A stretch of DNA of 64,000 nt, from NCBI GenBank assembly GCA_016786725.1, contig JAEUVU010000013.1, positions 62,001 to 126,000 of the forward strand, given 5' to 3'. Of this stretch, positions 17,234 to 25,629 are shown in pieces; the first letter of the stretch is position 1, and each line of letters opens with the position of its first letter. Below the pieces are notes generated by a model. The model worked only from the letters and a program-made list of their open reading frames with translations, searched no databases and had not been told where the DNA came from. The position numbers and the translations under genes were made by a program. Source of the stretch: Ferruginibacter sp. (GTDB lineage Bacteria > Bacteroidota > Bacteroidia > Chitinophagales > Chitinophagaceae).

Positions 17234-18295
17234 TTATAAATTAGCGGTCTTTAATTTCTTAGGTATTTTGATATCAAAGCTCATGGAGCTGCCATTGCGG
17301 CTGGCCTTAATGGTGTAAGCGGCTTTTTCTGTATTATCGTGCAAAGCATCACGTACTTCATCTGTATTTGAAACTTTGGTGCCGGCAATTTCCGTAACAA
17401 TATCATCTTTTTTCAATCCCGCTTTTTCGGCAGGAGAATCTTTGTCAACATCCAAAACTTTTACGCCTTTACCGTCTTCAGTATCCTGCACTTTTAAACC
17501 AAGTTTTTGCTGGCGGGGATAGCTGTCGAAACTATAATTGTAACTGTTACTGCCGCCCGGAGACCATACCCTTGGAGACAAATCACCCAGGTTAACATCT
17601 GGTATTGTTTGTATGCGTGGCATGCTGAATGACCTTCCAAAACCATCAGCACCATTGAATGAGTAAGCAAAGGTTGATTTACGTTCACCCAAAGTAGCCT
17701 TCACAGAACTTTCTTTACCGTCACGTTTAAAATAAACGGTTACTTCATCCTTAGGTTTAAAAGATGTTACGGCTTCAGATAAAGATTCCGGGCCTTCTAC
17801 TTTTTTATCATTGATCTTTGTAATGATATCACCATTTTTCAAGCCGGCTTTTTCAGCAGCGCTTTCTTTGGTTACGTTGGTAATTTCTGCACCTGTTGAT
17901 TTTACATCTTCTTTTCCGTCATTATCTTCTTTTGTAGTAACACCTAAAAAAGCGCCGGGCTTACCATCATCATCACTGCTCCAGCTGAATCCTTCAAAAT
18001 TATCAGGAGCAATTTTGTAACGGGTGTTGCCTCTTCCATCACGAATGATTATACTTCTTCTGTTAACGGTTATCTCATCATCTTTAAACTCAGAGAGAGG
18101 TTTGCCATTGATGGTAATGGCATCTCCTTTAATTTCAACTGTGATCTTAGTGTCTTTTTCACCTTTCTTACGGATGATGATCTCCTGGGTCTGCTTCTTG
18201 TCCTTTTCGCCCTTTTCTTTATCATCCTGTGCGGTGAGGGTGGTTGTAAAAGCTGCAAAACAAATGGCTACAGCGGTAAAAACAAATTTCTTCAT
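17234..18295 (-). CDS. Secreted protein with two PDZ domains and no protease domain
   Basis: This 353-residue exported protein (signal peptide 1-22) has a charged Lys/Glu region, a beta-rich N-terminal part, and two PDZ domains. PDZ1 is around 115-205 (GAFLGVTTKE; ESAAEKAGLKNGDIITKINDKKV) and PDZ2 around 265-345 (DSPAEKAGLKKDDIVTEIAGTKV). It resembles the C-terminal half of DegP/HtrA, but no trypsin-like catalytic domain (GNSGG) is present. I infer a periplasmic adaptor or peptide-binding scaffold. It is followed by its own terminator, so it is monocistronic. Confidence 0.8.
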   Translation of the reverse strand: MKKFVFTAVAICFAAFTTTLTAQDDKEKGEKDKKQTQEIIIRKKGEKDTKITVEIKGDAITINGKPLSEFKDDEITVNRRSIIIRDGRGNTRYKIAPDNFEGFSWSSDDDGKPGAFLGVTTKEDNDGKEDVKSTGAEITNVTKESAAEKAGLKNGDIITKINDKKVEGPESLSEAVTSFKPKDEVTVYFKRDGKESSVKATLGERKSTFAYSFNGADGFGRSFSMPRIQTIPDVNLGDLSPRVWSPGGSNSYNYSFDSYPRQQKLGLKVQDTEDGKGVKVLDVDKDSPAEKAGLKKDDIVTEIAGTKVSNTDEVRDALHDNTEKAAYTIKASRNGSSMSFDIKIPKKLKTANL

Positions 18296-18399
18296 GGCTT
18301 AATATTTTATGTACGAAATGTTTAGTAGGACAAAACTAAGCACTTTTCCCGTATTACGAAATATTTCGCAGATTATTTTTTTGCTTTAACATTTTTTAA

Positions 18400-18428
18400 A
18401 CACGAATTAAATGAATTACACGAATTTG
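18400..18428. repeat. ACACGAATT repeat at an acetyltransferase stop codon
   Basis: The sequence AACACGAATTAAATGAATTA followed by CACGAATTTG is one copy of a repeat family also seen at 48942-49016. It supplies the last residues and the stop codon of the acetyltransferase. Confidence 0.7.
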
Positions 18429-18931
18429 AGGTTCGGCTTTGTATAAGTTCTCACCGGGCAGTCATCCACAATACCTTCACCCACGTAATCCATACCTATT
18501 TTTTCAAGCACGTTTATAGAAGCAAGGTTTTCTACATGCGCCCTGCCGGTGATGAGTTTGAGTTGCAGATTGTTTAAACCATGATCCAGCGTATGTTGGG
18601 CGGCTTCAGTGGCAAATCCTTTTCCCCAGGCTTTTTGCATAAGGCGGTAGCCCAGGTCTGTCTCATCTATTTCGGGCCGGTATTTTAAACCGCACCAGCC
18701 AATAAATTCATTGTCCTCTTTTGTATGTATGGCCCAGCGGCCCAGGTTGTTTTTGTATTGTGGTAAGATGATGTCAGTGATGATCTGTGCTGCATGTTCA
18801 ACAGTTTTTAAAGTGGGTTCGTGCAGATATTTAACTACTTCGGGATCGCTGTTGAGCGACCAGACCAGTGGTGCATCGGCTTCTGTGAACTGACGGAGGA
18901 TGAGGCGGGGTGTTTGCAAAATGATGTTCAT
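18416..18931 (-). CDS. GNAT-family N-acetyltransferase (RimJ/RimL type)
   Basis: This 171-residue acetyltransferase has LQTPRLILRQFTEADA at the N-terminus, GWCGLKYRPE and LGYRLMQKAWGKGFATEA (the acetyl-CoA pyrophosphate loop, Q/RxxGxG/A), and NLASINVLEKIGM near the end. It probably acetylates an N-terminal or small-molecule amine; the substrate is unknown. It starts 9 bp after the alaS stop, so the two are probably co-transcribed. The last codons and stop (FV-stop) lie inside an ACACGAATT-type repeat at about 18402-18427, suggesting that the repeat replaced the original C-terminus. Confidence 0.85.
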   Translation of the reverse strand: MNIILQTPRLILRQFTEADAPLVWSLNSDPEVVKYLHEPTLKTVEHAAQIITDIILPQYKNNLGRWAIHTKEDNEFIGWCGLKYRPEIDETDLGYRLMQKAWGKGFATEAAQHTLDHGLNNLQLKLITGRAHVENLASINVLEKIGMDYVGEGIVDDCPVRTYTKPNLKFV

Positions 18932-18940
18932 CAGAAAAGA

Positions 18941-21589
18941 TTACAACAATGATTTTACCTTTTCAATCACTCCGTTCAAATTACTCACATCCTGTCCGCC
19001 GGCAGTTGCCAGGTTCTTTTGTCCGCCGCCACCGCCTTTTATTAATGGGGCAACATACTCTTTGATTATTTTTCCGGCATCTAAATTTTTAGCAGCAACA
19101 ACTGTATCGCTGATGCCGATGGCAACGAATGGTTTGCCATCAATATTGGCGCAAAGCACAGCCACATGGTCGTGCAGTTTATTTTTAAGGTCGAAACAAA
19201 GTTTCTTCAATGCATCGGCGCTGCTTACTTCAATCACATCGCCAACAAAAGTTACATTGTTGATGATTTCATCTTTTTGCAGCAGTTCATTGCGTATAAT
19301 AACCAGCTGCCTTGCTTCCAGGGCTTCGATATGTTTTTTAAGAGAGGCATTTTCTGTTTGCAGATTTTCAATTGACTTACTGATATCCTTAGGATTTTTC
19401 AGTAAGCCACTAATTACACCAATTTCCACGAATGTGGCATTGACTAATTCTTCTGCAGCTTTGCCACATACGGCTTCAACCCTTCTTACACCGGCTGCAA
19501 CAGCACCTTCGCTCTTTATTTTAAATAAACCTAATTCTCCTGTGCTGCCCACATGGGTGCCGCCACATAATTCAATGGAATATTTTTCATCCATAATCAC
19601 CACACGTACCACATCACCGTATTTTTCGCCAAACAAAGCCATAGCACCCATGGCAACTGCTTCATCTTTGCCCATTGATTTGATGACAACCGGTATATTC
19701 TCCCTTATCTTTTCATTCACCAGTTTTTCAACAGCAGCAATTTCTTCATCCGTAACTTTTGCAAAATGGCTGAAATCGAAACGGAGATGCTCTTCATTTA
19801 CCAGGCTGCCTTTTTGCGCCACATGTTTGCCTAATACGGTGCGTAAAGCAGCATGCATTAAGTGCGTAACGCTGTGGTGAAGGGTGATGTCTGTTCGTCT
19901 TGTAGCATCAACTTTAGCAACAACCTCTCCGCTCATATCTTCCAATACGGATTCTGCAAAATGAATGATGAGGTCGTTCTCCTTTTTTGTATCTGTTATC
20001 AAGACCTCACCCCGACCCTCTCCAAAGGAGAGGGAGCCGCTGTCTCCCACCTGGCCGCCGCTTTCGGCATAAAAAGGAGTTTGATCTAAAATGATCTGGT
20101 ATTGTTCTTTCCCTTTGCCGGTTACTTTGCGGTACTTAACAACTTTTGCTTTTGTTTCCAAACAATCGTAACCAACAAATTTTGAAGAATCGGTATCATT
20201 TACAATAACCCAATCTTCGGTATCTAAAACAGCAGCAGAGCGGCTGCGGTCTTTTTGTTGCTGCATTTCTTTTTCAAAACCAGCTTCATCAACCTGCAAA
20301 TGATTTTCAGATGCTATGAGCCTGGTAAGGTCGATAGGAAAACCAAAGGTGTCAAGCAACTCAAACGCAGCAGCCCCACTGATAGTTTTTGTTTGCTGAG
20401 ATTGCTTCATTATCTCATCAATGTTTTTCAAACCTTTGTCCAGCGTTCTCAAAAATGCCTCTTCCTCTTCCTTCACCACCTTACCCACAAAATCAACCTG
20501 CTGCATCAACTCCGGAAAAACATTTTCAAACTGTTTTGCCAGAACCGGCACCAACTGGTGCAACAGTGGTTGTTTATAATCTAAATAAGAATAATAGTAA
20601 CGAACTGCCCTGCGTAAAATGCGTCGAATAACATAGCCTGCGCCCGTATTTGAAGGCAACTGCCCGTCAGCAATTGTAAAACTGATTGCACGGATATGAT
20701 CTGCAAGCACACGAAAGGCAATGCTTTCTTTATCATCTCCTGCTTTATATACTTTGTTTACTTTTTTACTTATCTCTTCAATCGTTCCGGTAAAAACATC
20801 CGTATCGTAATTAGAAGTTTTGTTTTGTATCACACGAACCAGCCTTTCAAACCCCATTCCTGTATCTACATGCTTTGCAGGCAGTTCTTCCAGACTGCCA
20901 TCTTTTTTGCGGTTGAACTGGATAAATACATTGTTCCAGATCTCTATCACCTGCGGATGATCTTTATTTACCAATAAATGCCCTGGTAAAAGTATGCGAT
21001 CTTCATCGCTGCGTAAATCAAAATGAATTTCGCTGCATGGCCCACAGGGCCCGGTATCGCCCATCTCCCAAAAATTATCTTTTTTATTGCCAAAAACAAT
21101 ATGTTCGTGCGGCAATAGTTCCATCCATTTTTTTAAGGCAATTGAAGATGGCGGTAACCCTTCTTTATCATCACCCTCAAAAACTGTTGCGTACAGCCTG
21201 TCTTTAGGCAGTTTAAATATTTCTGTCAGCAGTTCCCAGCTCCACTCAATGGCTTCGTTTTTAAAATAACCAGTATCCGGATTCTTTGGGTCGCCAAAGC
21301 TCCAGTTGCCCAGCATTTCAAACATGGTATGATGATAGGTATCTACACCCACTTCCTCCAAATCGTTGTGCTTGCCACTTACACGCAAACATTTTTGTGT
21401 ATCGGCTACTCTTGCATTGGGCGCTGTTTTATTTCCCAAAAAATAATCTTTAAACTGGTTCATACCTGCATTGGTAAATAACAGGGTAGGGTCGTTCTTT
21501 ACAACGATTGGTGCAGATGGAACAATTGCATGTTCCTTAGACCTGAAAAAATCAAGAAATTGTTGTCGTATCGCAGCACTCGTCATCAT
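18941..21589 (-). CDS. alaS: Alanyl-tRNA synthetase
   Basis: AlaRS charges tRNA(Ala) and edits mischarged Ser/Gly-tRNA. The 882-residue chain shows the class II core (RQQFLDFFRSKEH; FTNAGMNQFKD), the tRNA-binding helical domain (RRILRRAVRYY), and the editing domain with HHSVTHLMHAAL near residue 570 and CGGTHVG near 673 (the HxxxH and CxxxH zinc ligands). A C-terminal DHHA1-like Gly-rich segment (KGGGGGQKNLATAGG) follows. An oddity is that residues of about 518-529 (LSFGEGRGEVL) are encoded by a dispersed CCTCACCCCGACCCTC-type repeat inserted in frame. The gene diverges from the M23 peptidase gene, a common Bacteroidota arrangement. Confidence 0.97.
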   Translation of the reverse strand: MMTSAAIRQQFLDFFRSKEHAIVPSAPIVVKNDPTLLFTNAGMNQFKDYFLGNKTAPNARVADTQKCLRVSGKHNDLEEVGVDTYHHTMFEMLGNWSFGDPKNPDTGYFKNEAIEWSWELLTEIFKLPKDRLYATVFEGDDKEGLPPSSIALKKWMELLPHEHIVFGNKKDNFWEMGDTGPCGPCSEIHFDLRSDEDRILLPGHLLVNKDHPQVIEIWNNVFIQFNRKKDGSLEELPAKHVDTGMGFERLVRVIQNKTSNYDTDVFTGTIEEISKKVNKVYKAGDDKESIAFRVLADHIRAISFTIADGQLPSNTGAGYVIRRILRRAVRYYYSYLDYKQPLLHQLVPVLAKQFENVFPELMQQVDFVGKVVKEEEEAFLRTLDKGLKNIDEIMKQSQQTKTISGAAAFELLDTFGFPIDLTRLIASENHLQVDEAGFEKEMQQQKDRSRSAAVLDTEDWVIVNDTDSSKFVGYDCLETKAKVVKYRKVTGKGKEQYQIILDQTPFYAESGGQVGDSGSLSFGEGRGEVLITDTKKENDLIIHFAESVLEDMSGEVVAKVDATRRTDITLHHSVTHLMHAALRTVLGKHVAQKGSLVNEEHLRFDFSHFAKVTDEEIAAVEKLVNEKIRENIPVVIKSMGKDEAVAMGAMALFGEKYGDVVRVVIMDEKYSIELCGGTHVGSTGELGLFKIKSEGAVAAGVRRVEAVCGKAAEELVNATFVEIGVISGLLKNPKDISKSIENLQTENASLKKHIEALEARQLVIIRNELLQKDEIINNVTFVGDVIEVSSADALKKLCFDLKNKLHDHVAVLCANIDGKPFVAIGISDTVVAAKNLDAGKIIKEYVAPLIKGGGGGQKNLATAGGQDVSNLNGVIEKVKSLL
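20004..20035. repeat. Dispersed repeat inserted in frame in alaS
   Basis: CCTCACCCCGACCCTCTCC, then AAAGGAGAGGGAG, is a C-rich partial palindrome. It is of the same type as sequences at 24838-24873, 48318-48367 and 51140-51205. Here it lies inside the alaS coding region and does not break the frame. Confidence 0.75.
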
Positions 21590-21609
21590 ATGCCAAATGT
21601 TTAAATGGG

Positions 21610-21640
21610 TTGATTTTTGTGATTTATGGGGCTATATTTG
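21610..21640 (+). promoter_or_regulatory. Promoter for the M23 peptidase-MerR operon
   Basis: TTG at 21610-21612 and TATATTTG at 21633-21640 are spaced 20 bp apart, matching the Bacteroidota -33/-7 pattern. They lie in the divergent gap with alaS, about 78 bp before the chosen ATG at 21718. Confidence 0.6.
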
Positions 21641-21717
21641 TAAACTTTTGTTCAACGGTTGCAAAGGTAAAGAAATTGCAGCCTCAGCCCAACCTTTGGG
21701 AGAACCGGAAGTTCAGC

Positions 21718-22689
21718 ATGAAAAAGATCAAATACTACTATAATACGCATACACTCCGTTATGAGAAGCTGGTTACGCCGCTTAGGGTAAAGCTGTTGCG
21801 GGTGTTTGGTTTTATTTCTGCGGCATTGGTTACTTCGGCGCTTATCATCTGGGCATACACCAGTTTTTTTCCCAGGGCCATTGATAAAGAAACAGAACTG
21901 AAGTACGAAGCCATCAGGGACAATTACAATACCCTGGCGGCAAAAGCAAAAGCGCTGCAGCAGCAAATGGCAGAACTGGAAAAAAGGGATAATGAAGTTT
22001 ATCGTTCCATCTTTGAAGCCAACCCTTTAAGCGACAGCGCCCGTACAAAAGCCATTGAAAAGAATAAAGAAATTGCAAAAATTAATGCGCTTAGCGAAGA
22101 TGAAATGGGCTCGGAGATAGCTAAAACTCTTAACAGCATCACCGCCCGTATTGCTTACCAGTTTGAAAGCTATAATGCGATTGAAAAGCTCATCAATAAC
22201 CAGGAAACCAAACTGGCCAGTATTCCTGCAATACAACCGGTAAGTAATAAACAGCTTACCCGTATTGCCAGTGGTTTTGGTATGAGGATAGACCCCGTTT
22301 ATGGAACACCTAAAATGCACAAGGGCCTTGATTTTACTGCACCCCAGGGTACCCCCATTTATGCCACGGGAGATGGCATAGTTACTACAGCAGGGGTTGG
22401 CACCGGAACGGGCAACCATGTGATCATTAATCATGGATATGGGTATGAAACAGAATACATGCACATGGTGAGGATAAAAGCAAGTGTGGGCAAGCAGGTA
22501 AAACGTGGCGAAGTGATCGGCTGGGTGGGAAGCACCGGAAAAAGTACCGGGCCGCATTGCCATTATGAAGTGCATATAAACGGGCAGGCAGTTGACCCGG
22601 TATATTTTTTCTACAACGATCTTAATGCAGAGCAGTACGACAGGCTTTTAAAAATAGCTTCAACAGGAAGTGCAAAAAGTTTTGATTAA
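21718..22689 (+). CDS. M23-family metallopeptidase, membrane-anchored
   Basis: This protein of 323 residues (from ATG 21718, MKKIKYYYNTHTLRYEKL) has one N-terminal transmembrane helix (about 27-50), a coiled-coil stretch (about 60-120), and a C-terminal LytM/M23 domain. Zinc-site motifs are HKGLDFTAP (HxxxD) and HCHYEVH (HxH). All expected ligands are present, so it should be an active cell-wall endopeptidase or, with the coiled coil, an amidase activator. An upstream ATG at 21610 would add 36 residues of non-family sequence lying over the promoter, so I reject it. The MerR-like gene follows 8 bp downstream. Confidence 0.9.
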   Translation: MKKIKYYYNTHTLRYEKLVTPLRVKLLRVFGFISAALVTSALIIWAYTSFFPRAIDKETELKYEAIRDNYNTLAAKAKALQQQMAELEKRDNEVYRSIFEANPLSDSARTKAIEKNKEIAKINALSEDEMGSEIAKTLNSITARIAYQFESYNAIEKLINNQETKLASIPAIQPVSNKQLTRIASGFGMRIDPVYGTPKMHKGLDFTAPQGTPIYATGDGIVTTAGVGTGTGNHVIINHGYGYETEYMHMVRIKASVGKQVKRGEVIGWVGSTGKSTGPHCHYEVHINGQAVDPVYFFYNDLNAEQYDRLLKIASTGSAKSFD

Positions 22690-22697
22690 ATTTGATT

Positions 22698-23237
22698 ATG
22701 GCTTTAAAACAGATATCGCTTGCTTTTGATGAGGAGCCGGTTGTAAATGAACCGGAGATCAAAATTGAAACAGAACCAAAAGTTGTTGCAGTTGCATTAG
22801 AGAAACCTGCACCTGATAAAATTAAAGCCAAAGGAGATAACCGGAAACTGACACGTGGCCGTGTGAGTTTAAAAGAAAAAGAATCGGGAGCCGACCTGAT
22901 AGATATACCGGAAGATGCTGTGTTGTTTGAGAAAAAATATTATGCCATTGGTATTGTAGCCAATATGTTTAAGGTAAACCAGTCGCTCATCAGGTTTTGG
23001 GAAAACGAATTTGATATTTTAAAGCCACGTAAAAATGGAAAAGGCGACAGGCTTTTCAGGCCGGAAGATATCAAGAACCTGAAACTCATTTATCATTTAC
23101 TGCGTGAAAGAAAATATACACTGGAAGGCGCCAAAGATTTTTTGAAGCAGAATAAAAGGGCAGATGAAAAATTCGCTTTGATAGAATCTTTAAAAAAGCT
23201 AAAAGGCTTTTTGAATGAACTGAAAGCTGATTTGTAA
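22698..23237 (+). CDS. MerR-family transcriptional regulator
   Basis: This 179-residue protein has an N-terminal low-complexity acidic/basic region (residues 1-70), then a MerR winged HTH: YAIGIVANMFKVNQSLIRFWENEFDIL, then KNGKGDRLFRPEDIKNLKLIYHLL and a helix rich in Lys. There is no C-terminal effector or metal-binding Cys domain. The alaS / M23 / MerR neighbourhood recurs in Bacteroidota. I start at ATG 22698 (MALKQISLAF); the frame can be extended two codons to a TTG at 22692. The target is unknown. Confidence 0.87.
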   Translation: MALKQISLAFDEEPVVNEPEIKIETEPKVVAVALEKPAPDKIKAKGDNRKLTRGRVSLKEKESGADLIDIPEDAVLFEKKYYAIGIVANMFKVNQSLIRFWENEFDILKPRKNGKGDRLFRPEDIKNLKLIYHLLRERKYTLEGAKDFLKQNKRADEKFALIESLKKLKGFLNELKADL

Positions 23238-23330
23238 CCTTGCTCCCTTAGGGTTGTCAGGTTGAGCTTGTTGAAACCGGTATGCAAAGTAAACCCGCCT
23301 TCGACAAGCTCAGGCTTACAACTTTTTATT
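23238..23330. repeat. Inverted GACAAGCTCAGG-type repeat
   Basis: GTTGTCAGGTTGAGCTTGTTG at 23255 and CCTTCGACAAGCTCAGGC further right form an imperfect inverted pair of the same dispersed family seen at 3061 and 26722. It follows the MerR stop and may also act as a transcript end. Confidence 0.65.
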
Positions 23331-23440
23331 TTCAGATGTGAATACATAATACATAACCACCCATTAACATAATTATTTGCTGTAGTTATATTTTTGATAC
23401 GATATTTATTCCTGAAATTGTCTCCGCATAAATTACTGTT

Positions 23441-23962
23441 ATGAAGAAATATTTACTGACTGCATTTTGTTTTACTATAGTAGCTTCATCGTTGTTTGCA
23501 CAGGCCCAGTATGAAGCCAGCCAGGATCTTCCCAATCACCCCAATGTAAAAATTGTACGAGGGCTCATCAATAAATACCAGATACAAAATGATACTGCAT
23601 TTAAATGGTTTGGCCCCGGTCAGGGGGGCTACAAGCCAGATACGGCAACACTAAATGCTTTTGAAAGAGCAAAAGGAAAATACCAGCTTGTAATTTTTGG
23701 CGGCACCTGGTGTGAGGATACACAATTCATTTTACCTAAATTTTTTAAGCTACAGGAGCAAAGTGGGTTTCCGGATGAGGGCATAACCTTATTCGGCGTT
23801 AACCGTGCAAAAACATCGCTGGGCAATATTGCCAAGGCATTCAATATTCTGAACGTGCCTACTTTTATTGTAATGAAAGATGGTAAGGAAATTGGCCGTG
23901 TGGTGGAATATGGCAAGACAGGTAAGTGGGATAAAGAGATAGCCGAGTTGCTAAGTAAATAA
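23441..23962 (+). CDS. Secreted thioredoxin-fold protein with a single-Cys WCEDT motif
   Basis: This 173-residue protein has a signal peptide (1-21, ending SLFAQA) and a thioredoxin fold. The active-site position reads GGTWCEDTQFILP, with Cys91 and Thr at the place of the second Cys, so it cannot form the usual CxxC disulfide. A cis-Pro region (LNVPTFIVMKDGKEIGRVVEY) is intact. I infer a monothiol or chaperone-like periplasmic protein rather than a dithiol reductase. It stands alone and converges on the next gene with a 7-bp gap. Confidence 0.75.
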   Translation: MKKYLLTAFCFTIVASSLFAQAQYEASQDLPNHPNVKIVRGLINKYQIQNDTAFKWFGPGQGGYKPDTATLNAFERAKGKYQLVIFGGTWCEDTQFILPKFFKLQEQSGFPDEGITLFGVNRAKTSLGNIAKAFNILNVPTFIVMKDGKEIGRVVEYGKTGKWDKEIAELLSK

Positions 23963-23969
23963 CAAGGGA

Positions 23970-24794
23970 TTATTTAATCTTGTAAATATCCACTCCCTTT
24001 TCATTAAGCAGGTAAACCTTTCCATTCATAGCTTTAATAGATTCATACTTTCCGAAAAAAGCAGGCAGTTGATATTCTTTTAACTGCAGCGATTTTAATG
24101 TGTAGCTGTACAACTTATTTTTCTCAAAGCCATACAAATTATTGCCGTTCACTTCTACATGGGTCCAGTTTAAAAATGCAAGCCGGTTTTTAAAGCCGCC
24201 ATAATAATCAAAAATGTAAAAGCCTTTTGCAGGATCATAGAGGTAAACATAATTGTCCCGGTCAATTATGCCTGCAGGAGCAGGAACCGTATCAAATAAC
24301 ATTCTCCAATCCGTAGTAGTCAGCAAAACCTTTCCTTCCTCGTCAGTTTTTTTGAGCTTGTAATCTTCTTCATCAAAAAGCCATATATAGTTATCGTAGG
24401 AAAGTGTGATGGCATTTACGTAAAAAATATTCTGTTTGCGCAGGTTGATGGTGTTGCGTGGAGCCAGCAGCCTGTCGAGCATCACAACTGTTGAATAATT
24501 TTTGTAGTAAAGCAATGCTTTCAGCGGATTGGTTACATCCACATAATCAGGATTCCCATATTTTTTTACATCATTGAATACGGCAACCGAATCGCCATTT
24601 GCATTTATTTTTTTGAGCTGGTAACTTTTATTGATGAGATAAACATTATCCAGGTTATCTACATTAAAATAAGTAAAATCGCCTTTGATGGTTTTTACAA
24701 ATTGAAAAGTAGAATCGCTTTGTGGCTTCGCCACCTGGGGTATTGCCACAGAGGCACAGAAGCACAGAAACCATATTTTTTTTAATTTTACCAA
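23970..24794 (-). CDS. Secreted protein of unknown function, probable beta-propeller
   Basis: This 274-residue protein contains repeating short beta segments with aromatic and Asp residues (YFNVDNLDNVYLIN, YIWLFDEEDYKLKK, YVYLYDPAKGFYIFDYYGG), consistent with a propeller-like fold; no family is recognised with confidence. The N-terminal hydrophobic core (residues 8-17, WFLCFCASVA) is encoded by a dispersed CACAGAGGCACAG-type repeat at 24746-24772, so the apparent signal peptide may be repeat-derived. It is the last gene of the minus-strand run from rsfS. Confidence 0.55.
   Translation of the reverse strand: MVKLKKIWFLCFCASVAIPQVAKPQSDSTFQFVKTIKGDFTYFNVDNLDNVYLINKSYQLKKINANGDSVAVFNDVKKYGNPDYVDVTNPLKALLYYKNYSTVVMLDRLLAPRNTINLRKQNIFYVNAITLSYDNYIWLFDEEDYKLKKTDEEGKVLLTTTDWRMLFDTVPAPAGIIDRDNYVYLYDPAKGFYIFDYYGGFKNRLAFLNWTHVEVNGNNLYGFEKNKLYSYTLKSLQLKEYQLPAFFGKYESIKAMNGKVYLLNEKGVDIYKIK
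24746..24772. repeat. CACAGAGGCACAG repeat overlapping a signal-peptide region
   Basis: CCACAGAGGCACAGAAGCAC followed by AGAAACC on the plus strand is a short tandem motif (CACAGA repeated three times). Read in reverse it codes for residues 8-17 of the adjacent secreted protein. Confidence 0.7.
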
Positions 24795-24815
24795 TCTTGA
24801 TTATTTAATACTAAA

Positions 24816-25625
24816 TCAATCTCCTTTTTGTTCTTCCACGTTTCCCTCCCAACCGGGGAGGATAGGAGGGGCCGTGTAGTATTTCAACTCCGTATTTTTT
24901 CCGTCAAAAACAGCATAGCTGAAATATTTTATCCAGTCGCCTAAATTAATATATTTGCTTTTGTCGCTTAATTTAAAATCTATTGGCAGGTGGCGGTGGC
25001 CAAAGATCATGTAATCGTAAAAGTCTTTTTGTAATAACTCTTTACTATAAACAATGAGCCACTCTTTATCCTCACCCAAAAACACTTCGTTTGTTTGACC
25101 GGTTTGAGCCCTGCTTTTACGGCTGAAGTAATTAGCAATACCCATGCCAACATAAGGAGGCAATATTCCAAACAGCCAGTTGCAGGCTTTGTTGCGGAAT
25201 ATTTTTTTAATGAATTTATAGCCATGATCTCCCGGTCCTAATCCATCGCCATGGCCTACCAGGAATTTTTTACCATTGAATTCAAATTCCTTTGGCTCAA
25301 AATACACAGGTATGTTCAGTTCTTTTTGAAAATAATCTTTCATCCACATATCGTGGTTGCCTACAAAAAAGTGAATTGAAATTCCAGCATCTGTTAACTC
25401 AGCAAGTTTACCCAGTATGCGTACGTACCCACGGGGCACTACCTTTTTGTATTCGTACCAAAAGTCAAACAGATCGCCCACAATAAAAATCTGTGCAGCA
25501 TCTTCTTTGATCTCATTCAGAAACCGGATTATTTTTTTTTCCCTGGCAAGGCTTTCAGCAGCATTGGGAGCACCCAAATGAAAATCGGAAAGAAAGTATA
25601 TTCTTTTATTGAGAGGAACCTCCAT
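24816..25625 (-). CDS. lpxH: UDP-2,3-diacylglucosamine diphosphatase, LpxH-like
   Basis: This calcineurin-like metallophosphoesterase is predicted to cleave UDP-2,3-diacylglucosamine to lipid X in lipid A synthesis. All metal-site motifs are visible: FLSDFHLG (DxH), VGDLFDFWYE (GDxxD), FVGNHDMW (GNHD), VGHGD and FGHRHLPID (GHxH). At 269 residues it is slightly longer than typical LpxH. Its last residues (PILPGWEGNVEEQKGD) lie in a CCCTCCC-type repeat at 24838-24873, suggesting an altered C-terminus. It begins 4 bp after the previous gene stop and sits in the rsfS-ftsH minus-strand run. The specific substrate is assigned from family only. Confidence 0.85.
   Translation of the reverse strand: MEVPLNKRIYFLSDFHLGAPNAAESLAREKKIIRFLNEIKEDAAQIFIVGDLFDFWYEYKKVVPRGYVRILGKLAELTDAGISIHFFVGNHDMWMKDYFQKELNIPVYFEPKEFEFNGKKFLVGHGDGLGPGDHGYKFIKKIFRNKACNWLFGILPPYVGMGIANYFSRKSRAQTGQTNEVFLGEDKEWLIVYSKELLQKDFYDYMIFGHRHLPIDFKLSDKSKYINLGDWIKYFSYAVFDGKNTELKYYTAPPILPGWEGNVEEQKGD
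24838..24873. repeat. CCCTCCC repeat in the LpxH-like C-terminus
   Basis: TTTCCCTCCCAACCGGGGAG followed by GATAGGAGGGG is a short inverted repeat of the dispersed CCCTCCCC family, located over the last codons of the LpxH-like gene. Confidence 0.7.
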
Positions 25626-25629
25626 GCAG

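Noticed and set aside
18900..19880. A 326-codon plus-strand frame opposite alaS
   Set aside because: Antisense to the alaS C-terminal half, Ser/Thr-rich shadow sequence with no domain.
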